DNA from: Pomphorhynchus laevis
Taxonomy: Eukaryota; Acanthocephala; Palaeacanthocephala; Echinorhynchida; Pomphorhynchidae
Direction: 5' to 3'
Length of the DNA stretch: 64,000 nt
Assembly (NCBI GenBank): GCA_012934845.2
Contig: WNNJ02000950.1
Span: 1-64,000, forward strand
Both the position numbers and the translations under genes were made by a program. Positions 12,101-22,342 of the stretch are shown piece by piece; the first letter of the stretch is position 1; each line of letters opens with the position of its first letter. A model generated the notes under the pieces. It did not search any database, was not told where the DNA came from, and saw nothing but the letters and a program-made list of their open reading frames with translations.

Positions 12101-12308
12101 AATCTTTATGGAATGAAGAATAGTATTTTTATTTAATACAACAAAACGTTAATGTCCGATATTTCAATAGCTATTGCTATCATCGTAAGGAAACTTAGTT
12201 TCCTGACGATAAAAGCAGTAGACGATGATAGCAGTAGCTATCGAAATATCGAGCATTAACGTTTTGTTGTATTAAATAAAAATACTATTATTCGTTCCAT
12301 AAAGATTT
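12101..12308. repeat. Fold-back repeat with two opposed hammerhead cores
   Basis: Two arms of about 100 bp (starting AATCTTTATGGAAT and ending with its inverse) meet near 12204. Each arm holds a hammerhead-like stem II: GATAGC-AGTA-GCTATC then GAAATATCG on the + strand (12219-12250), and the matching AATA-loop version on the minus strand (12158-12190). Confidence 0.75.
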
Positions 12309-12649
12309 TATTTATAAAAGAAAGAAGAAAATGGATATTTTCAAAAATAATATAAACGTTAATTATTCAGAAACTTGTAAAAGGTACAATACGTTTACGC
12401 TTGACGGTGGCTCACAAGACGTACAAAAATTGTAAACCAGAAAACAGTTACAAGATCTAAGTAATGAAGCAATGAAAAAATCAGTTTTGTTAAAGAAATA
12501 GTGTATTATATATACTAGGTCGTTAGCTTTATTCAACAAATCTGAAAACGTACAAGATACACATAGATATTACGTTAGATAGTTATACATGACATTCTCT
12601 CCGACCAAGTAGTCTTCGAGATAACTTGGCTATTTGAGTTATCGATTGA

Positions 12650-13200
12650 TTCTTTCGGTATTTGCGGTCTTAGGACATTGGGGGTAGGGTCATTGTGTTC
12701 GTTCGCATCGTTTGCTTTGTATTGTGCTAGAGCAATTGATCGTGGATGCTTATGGTAAATCGATATCGTCGATAGGATCGTTTAATATCATCGTTTATGT
12801 TAGGTCGTGCTCCTTCATATTGTTCAGCTTGCAAGTATTCCGCCGATGTAGGCTCGTTTATATGCTCTCGATTGTATATCGGGTACGGAGCTAAATGCTT
12901 CGTGGAAACAGTACCCTCATTGCCCTGTGTGAACCTGACACGAGCATGCAGCGGGTTCGCCAAAATCAGATCGACTAACTCGGTTTGCTGCGCGTATTTG
13001 CTTTGCAAGTTATGTCGTTTTAGAACTACGGGCATGATGCGTTGATCTACGTTGGTATGCTTGTTCCAGAAGTTGACTTCCTTTCGTACTTGAACAAGTT
13101 TTCATGAGGAGTGCAATTTGTTTCTTACGGTTACCAAATGCAATAGACGCGTCACGCCAGGATGGCATAGAGCAAAATGGAGTTTTTCTAGCTCTTCAAT
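12650..13200 (-). mobile_element. Ty3/Gypsy fossil fragment (pol C-terminus)
   Basis: The minus frame at 12727-13035 contains RVRFTQGNEGTVSTKHLAPY. This matches in layout the C-terminal tail of the Gypsy element at 29.9-33.6 kb (SIRFDDGRETTVSLKHLAPY). Only the end of pol is left. No LTR was recognised. Old and broken. Confidence 0.7.
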
Positions 13201-13443
13201 TTTGTGTACACTGGTATGGGCACATCTGTAATCGAGGAATTATAATTATAATTAGAAATAATTCGAATTAATTAGAATTATACATGCCGTACTCATTTAG
13301 GATCCAACTAGTGCAGTGACAATTCAGAAAGAACCTCAGCCTAGTGTTTAAGAATAGTCCGCACATCGATTCGATCTGGTAAAAAGCGTAAGCCTCAAAC
13401 AATTAAGTAAAGTGTCGGAAACGCCTTTATTCACAATGTCATA

Positions 13444-13535
13444 CAGGCAACCGAAACGGCCAATGAGTACTTCATTCTACTGATGAGTGTTGCTGGGTAT
13501 TCATCATTTCGATGCTGAAGTGGTCGTCTAGAAGT
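13444..13535 (+). ncRNA. Hammerhead-like module, permuted order (array unit 1)
   Basis: CGAAAC at 13452-13457, CTGATGAG at 13480-13487, and GTCTAGAAG near 13525. This copy has an enlarged third strand (an insert with TTTCGATGCTGAAG), shared with the copy at 61155-61250. Confidence 0.55.
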
Positions 13536-13824
13536 GGCATGGTGACTGAAAGTCGTGAATCAAAGTCCAGTCTAACAATCAACACCATTTAGTATAAATG
13601 CCGTATTTTGAAAGAAATCCTGGACCGTTGTCTACTCAGCAAATCTGTGCACTACTATTATACCTTCTGTATCCATTAAGGATCCAACGAGTGCAGCGAA
13701 TATTCAGCAACAACCTCTGCCTGGTGTCTTAAGGATGGTCTGCACAGCAATTCGATCTGGTTAAGAGCGTAAGCCTCAGACAATTAAGCAAAGTGTCGGA
13801 AACGCCTTTATTCACAATGTCACA

Positions 13825-13902
13825 CAGGCAACCGAAACGGCCAGTGAGTACTTCATTCTACTGATGAGTGTTGCCGGGTACTCATTGGTCGTCTAGAAGT
13901 GA
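13825..13902 (+). ncRNA. Hammerhead-like module, permuted order (array unit 2)
   Basis: Best copy of the family. GGCAAC (5' of CGAAAC, 13833-13838) pairs with GUUGCC (3' of CUGAUGAG, 13861-13868). GGCCAGUGAGUAC pairs over 13 positions with GUACUCAUUGGUC just before GUC (13891-13893). UUCUA pairs with UAGAA. All core residues are intact. Confidence 0.65.
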
Positions 13903-14173
13903 CATGGTGACTGAAAGTCGTGAATCGAAGTCCAGTCTATCAAGCAACACCATTTAGTATAAATGCCGTATTTCGTAAGAAATCCTGGACCGTTGTCTAC
14001 TCAGCACATTCGTGCACTACTATTATACCTGATGTATCCATTAAGGATCCAACGAGTGCAGCGACAATTCAGCAACAACCTCTGCCTAGTGTTTAAGGAT
14101 GGTCCGCACAGCAATTCGATCTGGTAAAGAGCGTAAGCCTCATACAATTAAGCAAAGTGTCACAATGTCACAC

Positions 14174-14256
14174 AGGCAACCGAAACGGCCAGTGAGTACT
14201 TCATTCTACTGATGAGTGTTGTCGTGTACTCATTGGTCATCTAGAAGTGACATGGT
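14174..14256 (+). ncRNA. Hammerhead-like module, permuted order (array unit 3)
   Basis: CGAAAC at 14181-14186 and CTGATGAG at 14209-14216. The cleavage triplet reads ATC in place of GTC near 14239. Confidence 0.5.
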
Positions 14257-14345
14257 GACTGAAAGTCGTGAATCGAAGTCCAGTCGATAAACAACACCAT
14301 TTAGTATAAATGCCGTATTTCGTAAAAAATTCTGGACCGTTGTCT

Positions 14346-15010
14346 ACTAACAAAAAACAAGTTGTATACTAACAAAAAACAATTTGTAATTCACAAATTT
14401 ATTGCAATCAAGAGAAAACATAATACAAATTAAACAATTAAACACAATACAATTGAAATTTCAGAGACAATAAAATTAAATATAAATAAATTTAAATTAG
14501 ATCAAAATAAGACATCATAAAAACCAAAATACAAAAAAAAGACAAAACGCTGCAAAACATATATCAATGTAAGCATAGATTATAAACTCCAGTGTTGTCC
14601 TCTAAGCATTTACGCACATGGAACTTAATCAATAGTGACTTAGATGCAAGAATAGAATTTAGATGAGGTTGAACCAACTCAACCTTTGCAGATTCAATAT
14701 ACAGGCAGTGAACAGTCTTCCTAAAATGTTGGGCCACGGCACGTTTAACTATTCCTGGGTATGCACATGTGCTTACGTGTTCAAGAAACCTCTTTCGTAG
14801 ATGACGACGAGTTTGTCCAGCATATAATTTCTCACACGAGGAGCAAGGGATGCTGAAAACTATACCAAGAGAGTTCCTTTTCGGTTTGTGCTTAAATAAG
14901 CCTGATAATTTATTGTTGAATTTTAAGTAGCCAATAATACTCCATTTACAGTCACGTGTTAATTGAATAAGTATATAAGTTAATTGAATAAGTTTAGGGG
15001 GCACTACTTG
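14346..15010 (-). mobile_element. Penelope-like element 3' part with GIY-YIG endonuclease
   Basis: The minus frame at 14564-15004 encodes 146 residues with the PLE-type GIY-YIG endonuclease signature: GIVFSIPCSSCEKLYAGQT, then RRHLRKRFLEH, and a later VAQHFRKTVH stretch. A zinc-binding CSSC pair is visible ahead of the YAGQT motif. Downstream (14350-14560, read leftward) is the element's AT-rich 3' region, which abuts the hammerhead array. The RT part is missing, so this is a 5'-truncated fossil. Confidence 0.8.
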
Positions 15011-15023
15011 AGGTTATGATATA

Positions 15024-15245
15024 TGCTTACATTGATATATGTTTTGCAGCGTTTTGTATTTTTTGTATTTTGGTTTTTATGATGTCTTATTTTGATCTAA
15101 TTTAAATTTATTTATATTTAATTTTATTGTCTCTGGAATTTCAATTGTATTGTGTTTAATTGTTTAATTTGTATTATGTTTTCTCTTGTTTGAAATGAAT
15201 TTTTTGTGAATTACTAATTGTTTTTGTTTTGTTGGTTTTAATATT
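15024..15245 (+). repeat. Inverted copy of the PLE 3' region
   Basis: From GCTTACATTGATATATG through AAACGCTGC-type sequence and on to the AATTGTTTTTGTTTT tail, this stretch repeats 14350-14580 in inverted orientation with few mismatches. Together they form a head-to-head PLE end pair, a layout known for Penelope elements. Confidence 0.8.
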
Positions 15246-15389
15246 TTTTATATTTTTATATATTTTTTGATTGTAGTATATACACGTTTCTGCTCAATGT
15301 ATTTTTTGTTCTTAGAACTAACCGATGTATATCTGTTTTCCTGAAATGGTATAAAAACGCACAAAGCTTATTAGCTACTGATACAATTC

Positions 15390-17740
15390 TTGATGATGAG
15401 CACAGTTGTGTTTAAAAATCTTAAGAACGGTAAACGCCTCAGTCTAGCCAATGTCTACATACGTCCTGGGGAGATTCACAAGAACCGTGACATCCTGGAT
15501 AGTATTATTGATAGCGGCTATGACATGATACTTGGAGACTTCAACGACAGAACTGGTCGTTGGATCAATGCAGCACTTCGCAGAGCTAGGAACGGTTATC
15601 TTATTCACAAACCCCCTCCCCTACCTTTCATTGCACATCAACAAATTCTATCCTCGACATTTTACTGCTTCACTCAAGGTGGTTGTTAAAACCCGTCTGC
15701 ACGGAGCAGTCGCGCCAACAATTGTCCACCTTTCATGACCTAATTCGTTGGAGAATTGAGGAAGATATGTTGCTTAGAAGAAGGTTTCACTTTGATCCGA
15801 TCAGGGTATCCTTCTTTCAAGCGGCTATCCAACTCTTTCCCAGAATAGGAAATGAGAGTCTGATCGAATTTAATACCTACATCTTTTCTCAAGCTACCAC
15901 GATTTTATCGACTACCTATAAAGGTCGTATATACAATCCCACTCCGACGAAACTCAAGGTCCTAGCGAAACTGATTAACCTCCCTAATCTTTCTGTTTCC
16001 GTCAGACAGGCTCTCTCGAATGAATACTGGAGCACTAGATATAGGTTCCAGCTGAGTAGAGATAGGACGAGTATTGCTCGTCTTAATCCTTCTCATTCTT
16101 CTTTTTGGAAGATTTTCAAGAAGGAGAAGTTTGTTTGCTGGAAGGATAGAGCATTGGGTTGGATAGAGAATGTAGGCCTTGATAAAGTTTTGGAGGAGTC
16201 ACTAGCCCTACACAACTATGAAGCCACTCAATCACCTCAACCAATCCCGCCTTGGTGTAACTTCAGGAGTAGGGATCTATCTGTTACGGATATCCTTAAC
16301 TCCTGGGGTCCACTCCCTGGCACCTTCAAATCCGTCGCTCCACTTTCTTCTCGGGTCTGTAAGCTTTTGACAGCTGATCAGAGAAGAGAGGTGGCCGTCA
16401 CAATGCTTTTAGCCTCCCCCTCCGATGTAGCAGGCATCAATATTAGTAAGCGTGTTTTTATTCCTAAGAAAAAATCCTGCTCATATCCTAAAGATCTGCG
16501 ACCAATTTCGATTCAAAATGCCCTCGTGTCGATTTACGAAAAAGCGCTTGCGCGTAAAATCCGCGACCATTTAAGTAGGCGTAATTTGATCCCTCCAGGT
16601 TTTCATGGGTTCGTTAAAGGTCGCTCGGTCCATTCAGCAGTTGGTGAGGTGGAGCAATTTTGTCGGGATAATAGCCATCGTCTAGTTGTGGCTGTTTTCC
16701 TTGACTTTTCTGCTGCATTTGACCGCATCTCCATTCCTTTTGTGATTTCTTCTCTCAAGTCCCTCGGGTTGCCTGCGAGAATCGTGAACAGAGTGGAGAT
16801 CCTGCTGTATACCAAGCGTTTTTACTATGAAGACGACCCTGATGCGCGTCAGTTCTACCCTATTACGGGTGTGCCTCAAGGTTCCCCACTTTCTCCTATC
16901 TTATATCTTGCTGCCTCTATTAATCTATTCAAAATATTTAAACGCGAACAACGTCTTGTGGTGTACGCTGATGACACCACAGCCCTGTTTACTGTACACA
17001 GGTGTAAAGACGTAGTCTCTGACATCAGCCGTTTCTTTTTAAGATTAAAAGACCAGTTACCCATATCCAACCTTATTTTAAACTCTGCCAAATCGCAGGC
17101 GGTTGTCTTTCATGGCACCACTGCAACAAAGAAAAAACTTAAGAGATTAGCACTCTCTGCACTCTCCTCCATATTTGCCTCTGAACCACTCCCCACCTTC
17201 TCAAGTCGAGTAAAATATCTGGGGTTCACCGTTACGGTGAACTGGTCAGCGAAAGCTGACATGGATAGACTTAAACGTATCTTAAAGAAAGCTAGGTGGA
17301 CCCTGAAACGGTCTCAGCATCTGTCGTTGAAAGGGAAAACCCAAGTGCGCCTTTGGGGCACTTGGGCTATCTCGGGATTAGTCTTCTTTTCGAGAGGACG
17401 TCCCCCAGAGCAAAGGCTAAGATTTCTTAAGCTCCTCGTCTCGCGTTTACCCAGCATAGTCCGCGCCGATTGGATTCTTCGGGGGTGAAAGACCCCGGGT
17501 GGTTCAGTCGGAAGGCGGCGTGTTGGATCGGTTGGGGGGCTCAGATCCCCATGGATTTGAGGCCTTAAAGCGTTGAAGACTATAACAGAAGTATGAAGTT
17601 ATCTTATCTCTGACTGAGTTAACTAACTATAATCTCTTTTTGACCTTTATGTATTTATTGTTGTATTTTTTAGTAAGAAAATCTTTATTATTAAAAATCT
17701 GAATAAACCTTTTTCGATTTTTCTACAATAAAAATTTTGA
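15390..17740 (+). mobile_element. APE-type LINE, long intact RT frame
   Basis: 5' truncated. The first piece (about 15400-15600) is the end of an apurinic-type endonuclease domain: ANVYIRPGEIHKN then DMILGDFNDRTGRW. The RT frame follows at 15683-17488. The 3' end carries AATAAA-like signals near 17700-17735. It starts right after the inverted PLE end, so it may have landed in that element. Confidence 0.85.
15683..17488 (+). CDS. LINE reverse transcriptase, 601 codons, uninterrupted
   Basis: The frame opens with a non-ATG region and carries the full RT palm. RT box 2 DLRPISIQNALVSIYEKAL lies at about residue 270. AVFLDFSAAFDRIS (catalytic Asp) is at about 340. GVPQGSPLSPILY is at about 396. 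VVYADDTTAL (catalytic Asp pair) is near 427. The thumb-like SRVKYLGFTV segment is near 510. The C-terminus ends in SIVRADWILRG and has no zinc knuckle in this frame. The protein would copy element RNA at a nicked chromosomal target. It joins the endonuclease remnant upstream only in another frame, so the element as a whole is dead or truncated. The unbroken 601 codons nevertheless argue for a recent insertion. Clade not assigned (Jockey/R1/RTE-like by eye). Confidence 0.85.
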   Translation: MLKPVCTEQSRQQLSTFHDLIRWRIEEDMLLRRRFHFDPIRVSFFQAAIQLFPRIGNESLIEFNTYIFSQATTILSTTYKGRIYNPTPTKLKVLAKLINLPNLSVSVRQALSNEYWSTRYRFQLSRDRTSIARLNPSHSSFWKIFKKEKFVCWKDRALGWIENVGLDKVLEESLALHNYEATQSPQPIPPWCNFRSRDLSVTDILNSWGPLPGTFKSVAPLSSRVCKLLTADQRREVAVTMLLASPSDVAGINISKRVFIPKKKSCSYPKDLRPISIQNALVSIYEKALARKIRDHLSRRNLIPPGFHGFVKGRSVHSAVGEVEQFCRDNSHRLVVAVFLDFSAAFDRISIPFVISSLKSLGLPARIVNRVEILLYTKRFYYEDDPDARQFYPITGVPQGSPLSPILYLAASINLFKIFKREQRLVVYADDTTALFTVHRCKDVVSDISRFFLRLKDQLPISNLILNSAKSQAVVFHGTTATKKKLKRLALSALSSIFASEPLPTFSSRVKYLGFTVTVNWSAKADMDRLKRILKKARWTLKRSQHLSLKGKTQVRLWGTWAISGLVFFSRGRPPEQRLRFLKLLVSRLPSIVRADWILRG

Positions 17741-17949
17741 TTGTTCAGCTGTTTTTTAATCATATTTTGGGACAATGAGCATATATGATACAGTTATTGT
17801 TATTTTGTACAATATCTGAAGATCACTTAGGCTCATAAAACCGGATCACAATAAATTAAATAGTGAAATTAAGTTAAAAATTTAATCCTCTGTTTGAATT
17901 AGTCAATTATTGCATTTAAAATCGTGAAGTCTGGTAGGCTATTCCACGA

Positions 17950-18850
17950 CTTGCTAAACGGTGTACTATAGTTGTCCATTAATTCTTTGGCATTCGGTGT
18001 GGTTTAATTGTAAGCTTGTGATTGATCACTCGAGCGTAAGGGGAAACAGGTACGGCACGGTTTACTTTGATGTTAGGAATCTCCACACAAACATTGAACC
18101 AGCAATCTCAAAAGATCGTTCAACTGGAACAACGTTTTATTTAGTAATTATATCTTAAATTCAATGGACCGAAGTTAATGAACTAGATGTGTAGCCTTAC
18201 GTAAAATACCTTCATATATGGCAGTTTCTGTCCCAGACTGAGATGGATAGTCGGTGAAGCGTATGTCATGTGTAGCAATAAAAACGCAGAGTAAGCTAAT
18301 CGAAAGCTACGTTCATCCAGTTCGCCTTTGTTCTTCTTAAAAGACTCATCATCATCCTACATTTACTTGAGATCATTTGAACATGAGAAGTAGTCTCAAG
18401 ACCATTATATACCACTACTCTTAGATCAGAGAACTTAGGTACTTGTTCAACAGGAAAGTTGTCTATTGTGTAAGGCAATACATTATTTCTCTGTCCAATG
18501 TGTAAATATTTATATTTATCTGCATTTAGGACAATTTCATAAGATTGGCACCAGCAAGTTATAAGGTTCGCATCCTGCTGTAAACGATCATGGTCTTTAG
18601 CGGTTACTAAACTTCGTCAGATCGTCAAGTCATCTGTATAGAGAATGCAGTTACTATATAAAAAATTCGGGAGGTTGTTTATATGCATATTAAAAAGTGG
18701 TGGGCTAATTACGGAACTCTGAGATACACCGCATCTGAGAGGTTTACTATTGGAATGTTCATTGCAAATTTTTACTGCGATTTTCCATCCACGCAAAAAT
18801 TCTTCAATACGCCTCACAATTTTGCCGTTAATTCATCAAAAATAGTTCAA
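17950..18850 (-). mobile_element. CR1/Jockey-like LINE remnant, minus strand
   Basis: Minus frames at 18617-18817 and 18296-18478 read RRIEEFLRGWKIAVKI, then SGVPQGSV-like CGVSQSSVISPPLFNMHIN and LYTDDLTI, then LNADKYKYLHIGQR and SDLRVVVYNGL. That is RT boxes 4 to 6. At least three frame changes or stops lie between them. Confidence 0.75.
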
Positions 18851-19189
18851 TGAATGGCCTGTCGAATACTTTAGAGAGGGTATAGAAAATAACATAAATA
18901 TCAAGTCAGTTCACTGCGGGTCTTTATGAACCAATCAAATAGATATATACAATATTTTAAAATACAAATTTAAGGCCATCTAGAGAAGCTGATATGTTAT
19001 CGGGTCGCGACAAATGTTCCTTAACACTACATTGCAACGAGGATAATATATGCAAAATATGTGTTCCTCTGATATTGTATTTCATTGATATATGCGGAAT
19101 CCTTGCTACCATGTCGAAGTTCAATATTTAGTTGTATTCAACAGTTTAACAATAATGTATTAGTACATCGGGCCGCTAAGTATCAGTCG

Positions 19190-21450
19190 ATTAAGTATTA
19201 AGCTGGTACATATTGCCAATTAGCCTTTTCGTGGAGCGACCTAGGCAACGTCTGTTCGACATTAGTCAATCGACGGCTAAATAATTGACTGGCTTGCATC
19301 AGCCTTAGCGATAGCCATTTCATAGACTATCTCTATTCTATGATGCTAGACAAGCCCGGTAAACTCAAGCATTGTGTGTTGGTGCACTGGGAGCGTCTAG
19401 CAGATGTTTCTGCCAAAGAACGTTTTTTTGCTACATCCGGGAGGACTTCTCTCGGTTGCCAGAAGAGGTGAAGAACATTTATCAGGAATGGGAGATATTA
19501 AGATTCTCGCTTGTCAAAGCAACTGTGAAAAGTTGTGACTTGAAGGCTATAGGTGCTTATCGCGGAGGTAATCCTAGAATTGCTGGGTATTTATCAGCTT
19601 CTACTGATAAATCAGTGGAAGCTGTAGACAAGTATCACAAGGTAAAGAGAGCTTCAGCTCGAGCAGTTATCGAAGCGAAGAAGACAGCTTGGGATAAGTT
19701 TGGAGAAAACTTGAAACTTGATTATAGGTCAGCTTCGAATATGTTCTGGAGAGCAATCAAGAATCTTCGTGTTGGAAAGCAGAAAACTTCTCAAATTGTC
19801 TATGACAAGAGAGAGTCCATGCTGACTAACATTGAAGAAATTCTTGGTTGTTAGAAAGAGTATTTTAGGAGTAACCTTAATCTGATGGATATACCTTCTC
19901 TTGTAGAAGTAGAGTCTTTAGAACTAACGGAAGAGCTCATCTCTTTGAAACGAGTAATTGCCGTTGTTAAAAAACTTTGTAATGACAAGTCTTCTGAAGT
20001 AAATGAGATTCGACCTTAAGCTTTAAAGGCTCTAGGCTTAGTAGGCATGGAGTGGCTAACAATAATCTTCAACGTTGCATTGAAGTTGGGCAAGGTTTCT
20101 AATGAGTTGCAAACAGGGACGGTGGTACCGATCTTTAAGAAAGGTGACCGAAGAGTGTGTTTCAATTATCGGGTCATCAATCTTAGCCAAACTGGTAAGT
20201 TTATTTGCTAGGATTCTTGAACCAAGGATACTGCCTATAGTTGAGGGAAAGTTGCAAGAGAAACAATGCGGCTTTCGTTCAGGTCGTGGAATCACGGATC
20301 AGCTCTGTACTCTCTTAGTTATCCTCAAACGGTCCTGGGAGTTCGCTTAACCGGTCTACATGCACTTTGTAGTTAAAGAAGGCGTTCGACCGAGGTCCAT
20401 GAGACAATTTGTGGGAGGTACTAAGGAAGTATGGAGACTATCTTCGCAAGCTGTGGCTTTTTTGTATGAAAGTATGAGTTGTGCTCGTGCTCTAGGTAGG
20501 AAGTCTGAATTATTTTCGGTAGGCGTTGGGCTTCGTTCGGGTTGTCTTCTATTTTAACTTTTGTTCCTTGTTTACATGGACAAAATTACGATACGGGCTG
20601 CTCTGTCGAATGCCGGTCTTCAGTTCGACTTTATCAGGATGTCATCTCTACTTATTGCAGATGATGTTGACTTGTTGGCTTCTTGTACTGAGGACTTACA
20701 ATGTCTACTGGATCGATTTACGATGGAATTCCAAGCAGCAGAGATGTTAGTTAGTACCTCCAATATTGTCTCTATGTGTTCGTCTTGGATTCAAGAGTCA
20801 ATGTAAATCCAGATTGGGTAAAAGGTTCCTCCTTGTGGATGACTTCATGTATTTTGCGGTATTGTTTTCGCCAGACGCCATGAACATCAGGGAGATCTGT
20901 CATGAGTTTCGACAGATCCACCATGAAAAGCGGATCTGCTTAGCCAACACAATAATGCGTACTTTGAACAGGTCTGTCGTGGTGACGCGATTGTTGAGTC
21001 TTCTGACAAAACTTTCGGTTTACGTACACTTTTCGTTCTATCTTAACCTATGGTCATGAGTTTTGAGACATGACCGAAAGGATAAGATCTCGGATACAGG
21101 CGATCGAAAGGAGGTTCTTTCGTGGTGTGATTGATCGTAGCCTTATAGATAAGGTTAGGCATTCAGTCATCCGATATGGATTCAGAGTAAAGTCGCTGCT
21201 TCTTCACATCGAAGAACATCAGTTAAGGTGGCTAGGACACGTTCTGTGGATGTCTGTGGATCACCTTCCTTGAAGGGTTTTCCAGGCCAGACTCTCGGGA
21301 AAGAGACCTTGAGATAGATCTCGGTACCGATTGAGATATGAAATCTCGAAACTGCCCGAGGAACGTCTTGAACTATCTGAATGAGAACTATGATATGTCC
21401 CCCAGGATCGCGATGTCTGAAGTAGTTTCATATGTTCACTGCCTCCACTA
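19190..21450 (+). mobile_element. Decayed LINE, + strand
   Basis: The first frame (19372-19854) carries the pre-RT linker pattern VIEAKKTAWDKFGENL and MFWRAIKNLRVGK. RT box pieces follow: TGTVVPIFKKGDRRVCFNYR near 20120, KQCGFRSGRGITDQL near 20262, LIADDVDLLAS near 20650. The C-terminal MTERIRSRIQAIERRF and HQLRWLGHVLWM lie at 21070-21250. Many stops and frame changes separate these, so it is an old inactive copy. Confidence 0.8.
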
Positions 21451-22342
21451 CCCGACACCCGGACCAGTGGTTGACAAGAAAAATCTTATGTACTTTAATT
21501 TTTTTGCTTTTTGAAATAATTTACAATGCCAGAGTTTACATAAATCTTGGGAGTTGTTTTTTGTTTTATTATTTCACGAATCAAGAAAATTTGTTTCAAC
21601 ACCAAACCGATAAATCTCTAATATTTAATTAAATGTTCTATATTTTGGTAGCTTTTTTATTTTCCTTTTCGGGACTAGCATAGATGCCTGTTGATACTTT
21701 CAATATTTATCGAAATTTATAACTTATATCTTGTGATTCGTTTATGGATAGAAATGTATATAGTTTCTTATAATTTAAAATGTTCAGAATTAAAATATCT
21801 ATTGTTTAGATTTTGAAAATACATATAAGTTGCACATATAGAAAAAAAGCAGAATAAATGTCTGTTTATTGCACTGGAATAGTACCGGTTTATTAAAGTG
21901 GCTATTGTGAATTTACATCCACATCCAAGTCCACTAAATTACAAATTTTCAGTTTTACAAAAATGAAAAATAACAAAAAAAACAACTATGATCAATGTCA
22001 ATAGGATGATATTGATGTGTGGGAGAGTGAGAAAGTTTAAAATAGTGTGAACAATTGAATCCATTATTAAGGGTAGAAATGTGGAAAATGCTCTATCCAG
22101 ATTAACCAATTACTAATGCACTTACACTGGTGGCATCTCTATTAAATATATTTTACAATTATTTTATATCCAAATGAAATCCAATTCAAATGGCTAAATC
22201 AGTATGTAATATAATTTTTTGTAGGATGCGACAATCATTTTTATCGTTTTTATATTATTTATTAGCCTAGAGGTTTTTATTTTTAATTAAACCATTAAAT
22301 TCATTTCACATATATAGATAAAACTATTATGTTTTAACTCAG
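21451..22342. other. AT-rich non-coding stretch, probably intron
   Basis: No element recognised. The end carries a usable 3' splice site (TTTTAACTCAG) for the exon that starts at 22343. Confidence 0.45.

Larger units (their letters stand above)
13291..14345 (+). repeat. Tandem array of 350-380 bp hammerhead-bearing repeats (3 units)
   Basis: Units start near 13291, 13675 and 14039 with the landmark AGGATCCAACGAGTGCAG. Each carries the same features in order: a TGGTCCGCACA box, AATTCGATCTGG, a CACACAGGCAACCGAAAC core, CTGATGAG, GTCTAGAAG, and a tail with GTCGTGAATC and ACACCATTTAGTATAAATGCCG. The same family recurs at 39311-40080 and 60300-61560. Unit size, tandem form and ribozyme core resemble animal retrozymes. 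Confidence 0.85.

Noticed and set aside
13291-14345. CRISPR-like array
   Set aside because: Units are about 365 bp with no short repeat/spacer pattern, and the genome is eukaryotic.
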